NCBI GenBank assembly: GCA_965223835.1
Contig: CBDCXQ010000001.1
Span: forward strand, 5,332,001-5,396,000
Length of the DNA: 64,000 nucleotides
Direction of reading: 5' to 3'
From: CAVYXZ01 sp965223835
Lineage (GTDB): Bacteria; Chloroflexota; Anaerolineae; Aggregatilineales; Phototrophicaceae
Shown here: positions 54,478 through 63,202 of the stretch, in pieces
How positions within the stretch are numbered: position 1 is the stretch's first letter
Layout of the letters: each line of letters opens with the position of its first letter
Made by a program: the position numbers and the translations under genes
Notes under the pieces: generated by a model
Databases searched by the model: none
What the model saw: only the letters and a program-made list of their open reading frames with translations
What the model was told of the DNA's origin: nothing

Positions 54478-55908
54478 CTACGGTAGAGCATAATCGAGCA
54501 TAATATCCACCAGATAACCCTGCAACCGGGTCAATTGTTGCGTGTAGGCCGGGTCATTGATGCAATTTTTAAACTCGTGAGGATCATTTGCCAGATCAAT
54601 CAACTCCGTATAATCGCCCATATTGTTCACACGATTGAACTTGGTCGTGCCGTCGCTGATTGACAGGAAGCCCTCGCCCTCAGCCAACACAAAATCTGCG
54701 CCACTGGTGGCCCTGCGATCCGGTAGCGGAACCCCATCGGTCACAACGTTTTCGACTCTGGCAGCTTGCAGACAGGTTGGCAAAACATCCACCAGCATCA
54801 CGAGTTCATCGGTCACGTCCGCATGAACTACGTCAGGATACTTCATCAGCAGTGGCACGTTCAACACATCTTCATAGGCACAGTTGTTCTTGCCCCACAG
54901 CCCATGATTACCCAGCATCTCACCATGATCGGCAGTGAAGATCACCAGCACGTTGTCGCCAAACCGCGTTTGCAATGCGTCCAGAATCCGTCCGATCTGG
55001 TCATCAATCAGCGCGACATTGGCAAAATAATTGCGCCGTAAATCGTGCCAGTAACTTTCAGGATAATTTTTGCACGCCTGATCGGGCGCTTGTCCCTTGC
55101 CTTCGATTCGTCCACCGGAGCCGCTGTGATAGCTATCATGATGAATGCGCGATGGGTCGTCAAATTCGGTGGGGTCGAACACCCGCTCGTTGACAATTGA
55201 TAGGTCCACCCGCTCGAAGTAATCAGCCGGTGCGTCCATTGGAAAATGAGGGCCGCTAAATGAAATCCACATAAACGTCGGTTGGTCGGCATCGTAGCTC
55301 TCGACATATTCAACCGCTTTGCGTCCGACCCAGCTATCGGGATGCCACTCAGCCGGGCCAGGAAATTCAAAGACCTTTTGATTGGAACGGTCCCAGGTGG
55401 CATCACGGTACGCCTCCAGATAGCCCGCCGCATCCAGTTCCTGACTATAATCATCATAGAACCAGACGGAAACCTGTTTGTCGTCCTGTAGCGCTAGATG
55501 ATCTATGCCCAGGCTCACGTAATACTCGCGGAATTTATCATAGGGCAGGGTTTGATCTGGACGTGTTTCGCTGTAAGGGACGGGCGTGTAGTGACATTTG
55601 CCGATGTGGGCGACCTGGTAGCCAGCATTACCCAGCGTATTGTAGATGTTTGGCAATGCCGGGTCGAGGCGACAATCGCGGAAGTTGCTGTAGGCTCGAT
55701 TATTATGGGGATATAGGCCAGTTGCGAGTGAGCAGCGGCTGGGCAAACACCAGGGGCTGTTGGCATAGGCCCGATTATAGCGCGTCCCATGACTTGCCAG
55801 TCGGTCCAGATGCGGGGTTTGTATCACGCGGTTGCCATAACAACTCAATGCATCCTTACGCAGTTCGTCGGCGGTGATGAGTACAATGTGGGCCTGCTGG
55901 TCGGTCAT
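54478..55908 (-). CDS. Type I sulfatase
   Basis: 476 aa from ATG 55908, 7 bases after the permease stop; the longer frame adds unrelated residues. Alkaline-phosphatase-fold enzyme: IVLITADELRKDALSCYG holds metal-binding residues, and WCLPSRCSLATGLYPHNN contains C-x-P-S-R, whose Cys must be turned into formylglycine by a maturase not present here. VLVIFTADHGEMLGNHGLWG and WISFSGPHFPMDAP complete the active site. No signal peptide, so it acts on imported sulfated sugars in the cytoplasm, fitting the ABC importer next to it. Confidence 0.9.
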   Translation of the reverse strand: MTDQQAHIVLITADELRKDALSCYGNRVIQTPHLDRLASHGTRYNRAYANSPWCLPSRCSLATGLYPHNNRAYSNFRDCRLDPALPNIYNTLGNAGYQVAHIGKCHYTPVPYSETRPDQTLPYDKFREYYVSLGIDHLALQDDKQVSVWFYDDYSQELDAAGYLEAYRDATWDRSNQKVFEFPGPAEWHPDSWVGRKAVEYVESYDADQPTFMWISFSGPHFPMDAPADYFERVDLSIVNERVFDPTEFDDPSRIHHDSYHSGSGGRIEGKGQAPDQACKNYPESYWHDLRRNYFANVALIDDQIGRILDALQTRFGDNVLVIFTADHGEMLGNHGLWGKNNCAYEDVLNVPLLMKYPDVVHADVTDELVMLVDVLPTCLQAARVENVVTDGVPLPDRRATSGADFVLAEGEGFLSISDGTTKFNRVNNMGDYTELIDLANDPHEFKNCINDPAYTQQLTRLQGYLVDIMLDYALP

Positions 55909-55915
55909 GATTAAC

Positions 55916-56806
55916 TTAGCCTTTAACGCCGGTAAATACAATGCCCTGCATAAAGTAACGCTGCATAAAGAAAAATAGCAGAATGATCGGCAATACAGTC
56001 ACAACCGCCGCCGCCATGAGCAAATGCGTTTGTGAATAATATTGTTCGTTGAACAGGCGCAGACCCAGGGCCAGCGTATATTGCTCACGACTGGTCAGAT
56101 ATAGCAGTGGTAACAAATAGGAGTCCCAATTGTTTTGAATGACGTAAATCGCCACCACGAAGAACACGGGGCGAGCATTGGGGACGATAATCCGCCAGAA
56201 CACGCCAAAAAAGCTGGCGCCATCAATGCGAGCGGCGTCAATAATTTCCTGGCCCATCGTCATAAAGAACTGGCGAAACAGAAACACAAAAAAGGCGTTC
56301 TCGGCAAAATAGGCTGGCACTAACAATGGCAGAAAGCTCCCAACCCAGCCAATTTTGGCGAACATGACATATTTGGGGACCAGGGTCACTTCCGATGGGA
56401 TCATCAAGGTGAGCAGCACGACAAAGAAGAGGGTGTTACGTCCCTTCCAGCGCAGTTTCGCGAATGCAAAGCCCGCCAGTGAACAGGTCACCAGCAGACC
56501 CAGAAGGCGTCCGGCTGCCAGATACACAGTATTAGCAAAAAATCGCCCCATTGGGAGCGCGGTCATCGCGTCTGGATAGTTTTCAAATTGGATAGGATCC
56601 GGAATAAATTGCGGTGGGAATTGATACACATCGCCAGCGGCTTTTAAAGACGTTGAAACCGCGTAGATAAACGGCATGATAAACACCACCGAGCCAATAA
56701 TCAAGACGGTGTGAATAACCAGCGGCTGGAAACGCTGCCGCCAGAGCCGGGATCGTAATGATTCGCCGGGAATGGCAGCAGTTGTCAGTTCGGTTGCGTT
56801 AGTCAT
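55916..56806 (-). CDS. Sugar ABC transporter permease (MalG type)
   Basis: 296 aa, six membrane helices. The cytoplasmic EAA loop reads EIIDAARIDGASFFGVFWRI and contacts the ATPase; the end MQRYFMQGIVFTGVKG is the family tail. Overlaps the MalF-type gene by 8 bases, so the two are coupled. No ATP-binding subunit is encoded in the cluster; a shared MsmK-like ATPase elsewhere is likely. Confidence 0.93.
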   Translation of the reverse strand: MTNATELTTAAIPGESLRSRLWRQRFQPLVIHTVLIIGSVVFIMPFIYAVSTSLKAAGDVYQFPPQFIPDPIQFENYPDAMTALPMGRFFANTVYLAAGRLLGLLVTCSLAGFAFAKLRWKGRNTLFFVVLLTLMIPSEVTLVPKYVMFAKIGWVGSFLPLLVPAYFAENAFFVFLFRQFFMTMGQEIIDAARIDGASFFGVFWRIIVPNARPVFFVVAIYVIQNNWDSYLLPLLYLTSREQYTLALGLRLFNEQYYSQTHLLMAAAVVTVLPIILLFFFMQRYFMQGIVFTGVKG

Positions 56807-57716
56807 TGCTCAACTCGCCTTCATAAAATACCCACGCCCGTGAGCTGCGGAAAATCAGGGCCGTCAGGATGGCGATGTAGATAAACAAGACCCACGACAG
56901 CGCCGAAGCATAGCCCATGCGGAAGAACTGGAAGGCATTGCGAAACAGATGTAACAAATAGAACAGCGTCGAATCCGCCGGTCCGCCATCCGTCAAGATT
57001 TGCGGCTGGGCAAACACCTGAAACGATGCGATCAGGCCAACGATCATCTGGAAAAATATGACCGGCGTTATCATCGGCAGGGTCACATTGCGAAAGATAG
57101 CCCATGTGCCGGCACCGTCGACTTTGGCGGCGTCATACAGTTCGGTGGGAATACCCTGCAAGCCGGCCAGATAGATCAACATGCCCCGCCCAACGCCCCA
57201 TAAACTCATGATGATGAGCGCGGGTAATGCCCAGGTCGAATCCGCCAGCCATGCCGGGCCACGAATGCCAAAGAGCGAAAGCCCCCAGTTCAACAGGCCC
57301 CAATCGCCGCTGAATACCCAGCGCCAGATGACGACGACGGATACTACCGGCAAGATCGCTGGCAAGTAAAATAAGGTGCGGTAGACTGAGATCATGCGAA
57401 TTTTACTATTCAGCAGGATTGCCACGAACAGCCCAAGACTGACCTGCAACGGCACCGAGATCAACGCATAAATCGTCGTAACTTTTAGTGACTGGTAGAA
57501 CAGGTCGTCCTGCAACATACGCTGGTAATTGTCCAGGCCAACAAACTCTGGCGGGTTCACGATGTCCCAGTTGGTAAACGACATGAACAACGAAGCGATA
57601 ATCGGCCCGCCAGTAAATAACAGAAAACCGAGAATCCAGGGGGCAGCAAAGAGCCAGCCATTGATGCTTTCCCAGAACTGTAACCTGCGCGGTTTGAGTA
57701 CCGCAGAAATTGCCAT
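56799..57716 (-). CDS. Sugar ABC transporter permease (MalF type)
   Basis: 305 aa from ATG 57716, 5 bases after GGAGG; an ATG four codons earlier overlaps that site. Six helices, first at about 20-45 (WLFAAPWILGFLLFTGGPII). The EAA loop is ELYDAAKVDGAGTWAIFRNV. FPMITPVIFF-type region is TLPMITPVIFFQMIVGLI, followed by DGGPADSTLFYLLHLFRNAF, a hallmark of this subfamily. It forms a heterodimer with the MalG-type permease. Confidence 0.93.
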   Translation of the reverse strand: MAISAVLKPRRLQFWESINGWLFAAPWILGFLLFTGGPIIASLFMSFTNWDIVNPPEFVGLDNYQRMLQDDLFYQSLKVTTIYALISVPLQVSLGLFVAILLNSKIRMISVYRTLFYLPAILPVVSVVVIWRWVFSGDWGLLNWGLSLFGIRGPAWLADSTWALPALIIMSLWGVGRGMLIYLAGLQGIPTELYDAAKVDGAGTWAIFRNVTLPMITPVIFFQMIVGLIASFQVFAQPQILTDGGPADSTLFYLLHLFRNAFQFFRMGYASALSWVLFIYIAILTALIFRSSRAWVFYEGELSND

Positions 57717-57832
57717 ACCATCCTCCATGGCAACAGATCAGGGCAAGTTAAGCATAACTCACCCCAACCCTGCTGGTTCGTGGGGCGCTGACCCGAGAGC
57801 CGTCTATTGTGCGCCTCACTGCGATTCGCGGC

Positions 57833-59155
57833 TTACGCTTCAGCGATTATGCTGTCAATGCCTTCGCAAGCGGCGTTTGCAAATGCTTCTGCGCTGATTT
57901 CACCAGCCCACAGGCGATCCAGATTTGAATTGATAACGGTGACCATTTCGGGCCAACTGGGATGTTTGGGCCAGGTACGCGCCCAGTTGTTTTCCATGAC
58001 GGTTGTGAACGTAACGTTGATGCCATTGCCGATTGACTCACCACAGGAGTAATTGAGGTACCAGTCCTCCTGGACCAGAGATTTGCGCGAGGGATAGGCA
58101 AAGCCGGTACTAATCTTTAGCCGTTGCCCTTCGGCACTGTTGATAAACTTCAACAGTTCAAAAGCCTGATCGAGATTGGCCGAACCAGACCAGATGACCG
58201 TAGGGCCGACATTGGTGCGATTGACCTGGATTTCACCTTTGGGGATCAAGACCGCTTCAAACGGGAACGCGACGTTGCAGGTCCCGCCCAGGAAACCGCG
58301 CGCACCGTTGAAATTCGCCATGCGCCCGGAGCGGAAAATGTCGGCTTCGCTCTGGTCAGCCAGATCAGATGGCGATGGCGCGACTTGATGCTCAGTGACC
58401 AGACTCTGCATGAATTGCAGCCCGGCAACCGCTTCCGGTTGATTCAGAATACACACCGTACCATCTTCGTTAAAGACATCACCGCCAGATTGCCAAACCC
58501 AGTCGATCCATTGACCTCGGCTTGCACCCAAAACCAGCGTCCGGCCCGAATCATCGCGTTGGGTTAGTTCAATGCCCTGTTCCAGGAAATCGTTCCAGGT
58601 CAGTTCATTGGTCGGTCGAGGAATCCCGGCTTCATCATAGACATCGGCGTTGTACCACATCGCAAACGGCGCACCGTCACGCGGCAGCCCCCAGAGCTGG
58701 CCGTCCCACTCATGCGCTTGAATATGCCCTTCCCAGTTGTCTTCCAGATCGACATCGGGATTGGCCTCCACATAGGAGTCAATGGGGATGACGACGCCAC
58801 GATCAATGAAGCCAATTGTGTAACCATCCGGGACGAAAAAGACGTCCGGTGCGTTGCCCGCCGCCACCATCGTCTGTAACACCTCGACATGACCGGGGCC
58901 ATAGCCGGCGCCTACAGCCATATAGTTGGCCTGAATATCATCGTGCTGTTCATTGAACGCTTCCCATACCGGTACCCAGGCAGCATCTTCGTCAACGCCG
59001 CCGGGAGTCGCATAGGTCACATTGATAACATCCTGTGCCGCTGGCGCGTATCGAGTCGCCGCCAATGCTGCCCCGCTGATGCTGGCGGCGGATGCGGCGG
59101 CCCCCGATGCTGCTGCGACCTTCAAAAAATCTCTTCGACTAAGCTGTTTAGACAT
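57833..59155 (-). CDS. Extracellular sugar-binding protein of ABC importer, Tat-type leader
   Basis: 440 aa. Start at the second of two adjacent ATGs (59155), 5 bases from GGAGG. The leader KQLSRRDFLKVAAASGAAAS carries the twin-arginine motif S-R-R-D-F-L-K, so the protein may be exported folded. The mature part is a family 1 solute-binding protein: VWEAFNEQHDDIQANYMAVG, DVFFVPDGYTIGFIDRGVV, FAMWYNADVYDEAGIPRPT. It delivers sugars to the two permeases. 88 bases downstream of the regulator gene, with a hairpin between. Confidence 0.92.
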   Translation of the reverse strand: MSKQLSRRDFLKVAAASGAAASAASISGAALAATRYAPAAQDVINVTYATPGGVDEDAAWVPVWEAFNEQHDDIQANYMAVGAGYGPGHVEVLQTMVAAGNAPDVFFVPDGYTIGFIDRGVVIPIDSYVEANPDVDLEDNWEGHIQAHEWDGQLWGLPRDGAPFAMWYNADVYDEAGIPRPTNELTWNDFLEQGIELTQRDDSGRTLVLGASRGQWIDWVWQSGGDVFNEDGTVCILNQPEAVAGLQFMQSLVTEHQVAPSPSDLADQSEADIFRSGRMANFNGARGFLGGTCNVAFPFEAVLIPKGEIQVNRTNVGPTVIWSGSANLDQAFELLKFINSAEGQRLKISTGFAYPSRKSLVQEDWYLNYSCGESIGNGINVTFTTVMENNWARTWPKHPSWPEMVTVINSNLDRLWAGEISAEAFANAACEGIDSIIAEA

Positions 59156-59190
59156 CATACCCTCCAAAAAATATATGCGATTGTATCCAA

Positions 59191-59214
59191 CTCCCGCCCG
59201 TTATCAGTCGGGAG
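59191..59214 (-). promoter_or_regulatory. Hairpin between regulator and sugar-binding protein genes
   Basis: CTCCCG and CGGGAG form a 6-bp stem around 12 bases, in the 88-base gap before the binding-protein gene. It may act as a partial terminator or an mRNA stabiliser that sets the higher level of the binding protein. No T run follows. Confidence 0.35.
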
Positions 59215-59243
59215 GAAATACCGATTTTCACTAAAACGATTCT

Positions 59244-60191
59244 TTATATAACATCGTAAACCAGGCGCAGGACAATATCCTGCGGATAATTACCAAAATT
59301 CCGCCCAAACAGGTTGAGGCCCCCTTTGTAGTCAGCGTCGGCCTTCACACCAATACGCACCGCGATGAACGTGGCATCCTCAATATTCAGGTCAGGCAAT
59401 GTGATATTCGAACTTTCATAACCATCAATGTAGCTGCCGGTGTTATCGACTTTCCAGGTCTTCAATTGTCCGTATTGCGATCCATTCACGCTCCACCATT
59501 CAGGCGTTAAATACCCACGCTGACCACCGAAATCACCAGGCGAGGTCCAGGTTCCGATCTCATAACCGTTGATCCAGACGGTGATGTCTGACGGCCAATC
59601 CAGATGGTAATGCGGCGCTTCGGAGCAAATCTCCATGCTCAGGTACAGGCTCCCCGGCACGGTGCGGGGTGGCAATTTTTTGGGGAAGCGATATTCAATG
59701 TAGCCTGCGGTGAACCATAACAATTGCGCCTCCATACGCTCTGGCTCCACGAAGGCGCTGACTTCACCCTGCATTCCGATAATCTTATTGACACTCGCCA
59801 GACCACAGGGGGCGACAATCTCAAAATCGGAATAAGCTCCGATTGGCATGGTGACTTCCGTTGATCGCTCCTGACCTTCATTAGCCGGGAGTAGATTACA
59901 CTCCAATGTGCTGTAGGCCCCGGCACATACTTTCTCATTGCCACGTGAAGCTGCCCGCAGATAGGTGTGAATCAACCCGGCTTCCTCCAGCACCTTGAGA
60001 TGCTGGTTGAGCGTTGATACCGGAATATCGAGCGCATTAGAAATCTGGGCAACGGTGAAGGCGTGAGTACTCAGAAATTCGAGGACCCGCAGCCGCACCG
60101 GATTGCTCAGCGCTTTAAAGATCACTTCGGCATCCGCGCTGCTGATGTCCAGCATCAGTCGAGGTTGGTTGGCAGTGTTGACTTCAGTCAT
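59244..60191 (-). CDS. ArsR-type regulator with large C-terminal beta domain
   Basis: 315 aa. Residues about 20-100 are a winged helix: IFKALSNPVRLRVLEFLSTH, then VAQISNALDIPVSTLNQHLK and VLEEAGLIHTY. There are no metal-binding cysteines of the classical ArsR site. The remaining 200 residues form a beta-rich domain (IVAPCGLASVNKIIGMQGEV, LYLSMEICSEAPHY, VWINGYEIGTWTSPGD), which looks like a carbohydrate-binding jelly roll, so sugars may be its ligand. It heads the importer operon and is divergent from the GH2 gene; probably represses both. Confidence 0.88.
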   Translation of the reverse strand: MTEVNTANQPRLMLDISSADAEVIFKALSNPVRLRVLEFLSTHAFTVAQISNALDIPVSTLNQHLKVLEEAGLIHTYLRAASRGNEKVCAGAYSTLECNLLPANEGQERSTEVTMPIGAYSDFEIVAPCGLASVNKIIGMQGEVSAFVEPERMEAQLLWFTAGYIEYRFPKKLPPRTVPGSLYLSMEICSEAPHYHLDWPSDITVWINGYEIGTWTSPGDFGGQRGYLTPEWWSVNGSQYGQLKTWKVDNTGSYIDGYESSNITLPDLNIEDATFIAVRIGVKADADYKGGLNLFGRNFGNYPQDIVLRLVYDVI

Positions 60192-60225
60192 GAGGGATGG
60201 TCTTCCGAAAAATTCCAGTATTTAC

Positions 60226-60336
60226 ATTTCAAAACGTACTGGTACGATTATTTTACATTTAGCATAGCGATTCTGGAGATGAATGTCAATAATTGGGTAA
60301 ATTTTCACGAAATAAGTTAGTAAATACGTTTCAAAT
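60226..60336. promoter_or_regulatory. Candidate shared operator region
   Basis: Two similar half-sites face opposite ways: ATTTCAAAACGT (60226-60237) and ACGTTTCAAAT (60326-60336). Beside the first is a short palindrome, CGTACTGGTACG (60235-60246). They lie between the divergent regulator and GH2 genes in AT-rich DNA, a suitable place for binding by the regulator. Confidence 0.4.
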
Positions 60337-60446
60337 CCATAACATGGACTTGTTTTAAACGGGATACCCAATAGCCTGATTCGCTAAATTAATTTTCATA
60401 GATACACATAATGTGAAATCATGCCTGAGGAGAAAAAGGAATATTT

Positions 60447-62747
60447 ATGACCTGGCAACCAATTGAACAAACCATTTCGACTCCCTGGACAGCGACAGTC
60501 AAGCCCGACAACGCGCTGCCAGAATACCCACGTCCACAATTGGTCCGTGACAAGTGGCTAAATCTCAATGGGTTATGGGACTATGCCATCGAGGACATTG
60601 ACTTCCGACCCGTTCAGGGCCTGGCAGATCAACCTTCATTCACCAATGCAACACTGCCAGTAAATTGGCAAGGGCAGATTCTGGTGCCCTTCGCCATTGA
60701 CTCGCCACTGTCAGGCGTGATGCAACTCATTAAAGCCAATCAACGGCTATGGTATCGGCGCAATATTAACCTGCCGTCCGACTGGGATAACCGACGAGTT
60801 CTCTTGCATTTTCAGGCAGCTGACTGGGAAACCAGCGTATACCTGAACGGTCAACGGCTAGGACAACATCGTGGTGGCTACGATCCGTTTACGTTTGATC
60901 TGACCAACTTTCTGCACACAGGCGCAAACGAACTGGTGGTGTGTTGCTGGGATGCAACGGAGTACCAGGCCCAGGCCCTCGGCAAACAGATCATGCCGGA
61001 AAATCGCCAGGGCTTTCGTTACCAGCCCACCAGCGGCATCTGGCAAACGGTGTGGCTGGAAGCTGTCCCAGAGCAGTCCATTCGCAAGCTGCGAATTACG
61101 CCTGACGTGGATCGCAGTTGCATCAACGTCGGTGTTATGGGTGTCAATTTGGATAGCTGCGCGATGCAGATTACGGCACTGGCGGCAAACCAGCAGGTCG
61201 CACAGGTAACAGCCAGCACCGATTCGGTTGTAGCCGTGCCCATTCCTGAGCCTAAATTGTGGAGGCCGGATGATCCGTTTTTATATGATCTGCATGTTGA
61301 TCTGCTGCACAATGGAGAAATCGTCGATTCGGTAACGAGCTATTGCGGGATGCGTAAGGTATCACTGGGTACAGATGCCAGGGGCGATGTGCGCTTCCTG
61401 CTCAACGACGAACCCATCTTTCAACTCGGTCCGCTCGATCAAGGTTACTGGCCGGATGGCATCCTCACCCCGCCATCCGAAGAGGCGATCGTATTCGACC
61501 TGGAATACCTGAAACAGATCGCCTGTAACATGGTACGCGTGCATATTAAAACGCATCCTGACCGCTGGTATTATCACTGTGATCGGCTGGGCCTGTTGGT
61601 GTGGCAGGACATGATCTCAATGCCCAAGTTCGATCAGACGATTACGCCCACCGCTGCACAGCAATGGCAATCTGAACTCGAACAAATGCTGGACTGGCTG
61701 CATAATCACCCGTCGATTGTGCAGTGGATCGTGTTCAACGAGGCCTGGGGCCAGCATAATACTGAATACTATGTTGACCTCGTGAAAGAACGGGATTCAT
61801 CGAGGTTAGTGACTAACGCCAGCGGCTGGACCGATGTACCGGTAGGCGATATTTATGACATCCATGATTATACGCTTTACCCGGCAACCGCGGCGCAAGC
61901 CATTGCGAATGAACGCGCGGTGCTCCTGGGCGAGGCTGGTGGCTTTAATGTCTGTATACCGGATCACAACTGGTATACGCACGAAACGCCATCCGAAACC
62001 ATTGATTATGTTCATGACATCACGCGCTCGACTTATCCCACGCCCGAAGCGCTAGCGGACAATTATGGGTTTTGGGTAGACAATCTGCGGTGTTTACGGG
62101 CCGTCGCCCCGGTCAACGGCGTCGTCTACACGCAGATCAGTGACGTCGAACACGAGTTGAATGGCTGGCTCACCTATGATCGGCGTGTTTCGAAAATCCC
62201 TCCTGACACATTGGCTGCAATCCATGCAAAACTCTATGACCCGGTGGAACTGACCACACTTTTGAGCGAACGCGCTATATGGCATTGGAGCAACGGCGAA
62301 AATATCAGCAAGCCTGCAGTAGACGCTGAACGTTTGCCTCGTGAAAATCTGCCCGATTTTGCCGGTTCATGGTGTCAACCAGAGTACGATGATTCTGGCT
62401 GGGCTACGGGGGGCGGCCCTTTTGGTGATGCGGCAAATCCTGGAATTTTAACCGCGCTAACCCATGACTATCTGTACCTGAGAACCCCACTCAATTTGGA
62501 TGCGCTACCAACAAATTTACTATTTCACGTAACGACTTCTGCCGATTGCCAGCTATTCATCAACGGTCAACTGATACGCAGCTTGCGCATTCGCCAGCAT
62601 TCCGCACCAATTTCGGAGACCTGTTCCCTCCTGCGACCTGATGAAATGACGATATTCAAACCAGGCGAAAATGTCTTGAGTGCCGTCTTGCTGCCATCAT
62701 CAAGACCGGCTTATTTGGCGATCAGGATGCTGGATGTGATACTCTAA
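60447..62747 (+). CDS. Glycoside hydrolase family 2 protein
   Basis: 766 aa, cytoplasmic (no signal peptide). N-terminal sugar-binding jelly roll (LNLNGLWDYAIEDIDFRPVQ, AADWETSVYLNGQRLGQHRG), an Ig-like domain, then the TIM barrel with the acid/base Glu in WIVFNEAWGQHNTEYYV and the nucleophile Glu in VLLGEAGGFNV. A C-terminal beta domain (LFHVTTSADCQLFINGQ) is added. GH2 members act on beta-galactosides, beta-glucuronides or beta-mannosides; the specificity is unknown. GAGGAG lies upstream. Divergent from the importer regulator, so probably part of the same regulon, cleaving imported oligosaccharides. Confidence 0.9.
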   Translation: MTWQPIEQTISTPWTATVKPDNALPEYPRPQLVRDKWLNLNGLWDYAIEDIDFRPVQGLADQPSFTNATLPVNWQGQILVPFAIDSPLSGVMQLIKANQRLWYRRNINLPSDWDNRRVLLHFQAADWETSVYLNGQRLGQHRGGYDPFTFDLTNFLHTGANELVVCCWDATEYQAQALGKQIMPENRQGFRYQPTSGIWQTVWLEAVPEQSIRKLRITPDVDRSCINVGVMGVNLDSCAMQITALAANQQVAQVTASTDSVVAVPIPEPKLWRPDDPFLYDLHVDLLHNGEIVDSVTSYCGMRKVSLGTDARGDVRFLLNDEPIFQLGPLDQGYWPDGILTPPSEEAIVFDLEYLKQIACNMVRVHIKTHPDRWYYHCDRLGLLVWQDMISMPKFDQTITPTAAQQWQSELEQMLDWLHNHPSIVQWIVFNEAWGQHNTEYYVDLVKERDSSRLVTNASGWTDVPVGDIYDIHDYTLYPATAAQAIANERAVLLGEAGGFNVCIPDHNWYTHETPSETIDYVHDITRSTYPTPEALADNYGFWVDNLRCLRAVAPVNGVVYTQISDVEHELNGWLTYDRRVSKIPPDTLAAIHAKLYDPVELTTLLSERAIWHWSNGENISKPAVDAERLPRENLPDFAGSWCQPEYDDSGWATGGGPFGDAANPGILTALTHDYLYLRTPLNLDALPTNLLFHVTTSADCQLFINGQLIRSLRIRQHSAPISETCSLLRPDEMTIFKPGENVLSAVLLPSSRPAYLAIRMLDVIL

Positions 62748-62757
62748 ATTACCGGGT

Positions 62758-62949
62758 TCATTGCTCGTCATCCCACGCTTTGCGCTTTGCGCGGAGCGGG
62801 ATCGTCTGCAATGCGTCGGGCCAGGGTTTATTTTGCTCAAGCGCGTCCAGTGTCCGTATTTGCCAGATTTCTTCGGGATTGCAAACAGCGGTGGTGAGCG
62901 GATCGTGCAGCAAGGTAACATCACCACGTACAGCGGCTTCGACACGCAT
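62758..62949 (-). pseudogene. C-terminal remnant of a GH4-type glycosidase
   Basis: Minus-strand reading EAAVRGDVTLLHDPLTTAVC, then NPEEIWQIRTLDALEQ matches the last helices of GH4 enzymes (alpha-galactosidase/alpha-glucosidase type: D-P-L-T-x-A-V, P-E-E-I-W). Nothing of the NAD-binding core remains. The next 253 bases to the ClC gene carry no gene that I can support. Confidence 0.55.
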
Positions 62950-63202
62950 CAGCAGTCAAAGATAGGTAGCTTAATGCGAGATGAGCATTTCCTAAATGAA
63001 CCCGCACACGGGAAGCGTTACGGGGTAAGATTCAAAGGCTCCAGGACAACTATGGAGTAGCAACAAATTTCCCCCTTCCCCCTATATGTGTTGTTGCGGC
63101 AGCGCTCACCGAAATGGTGGGCGTTGTTGCTTTCTCTAGACCTTGTTTCTGTCGGGTGTATAATCAAAATCATCGCATCCGTACAAAATTTCACAGAGTC
63201 CT

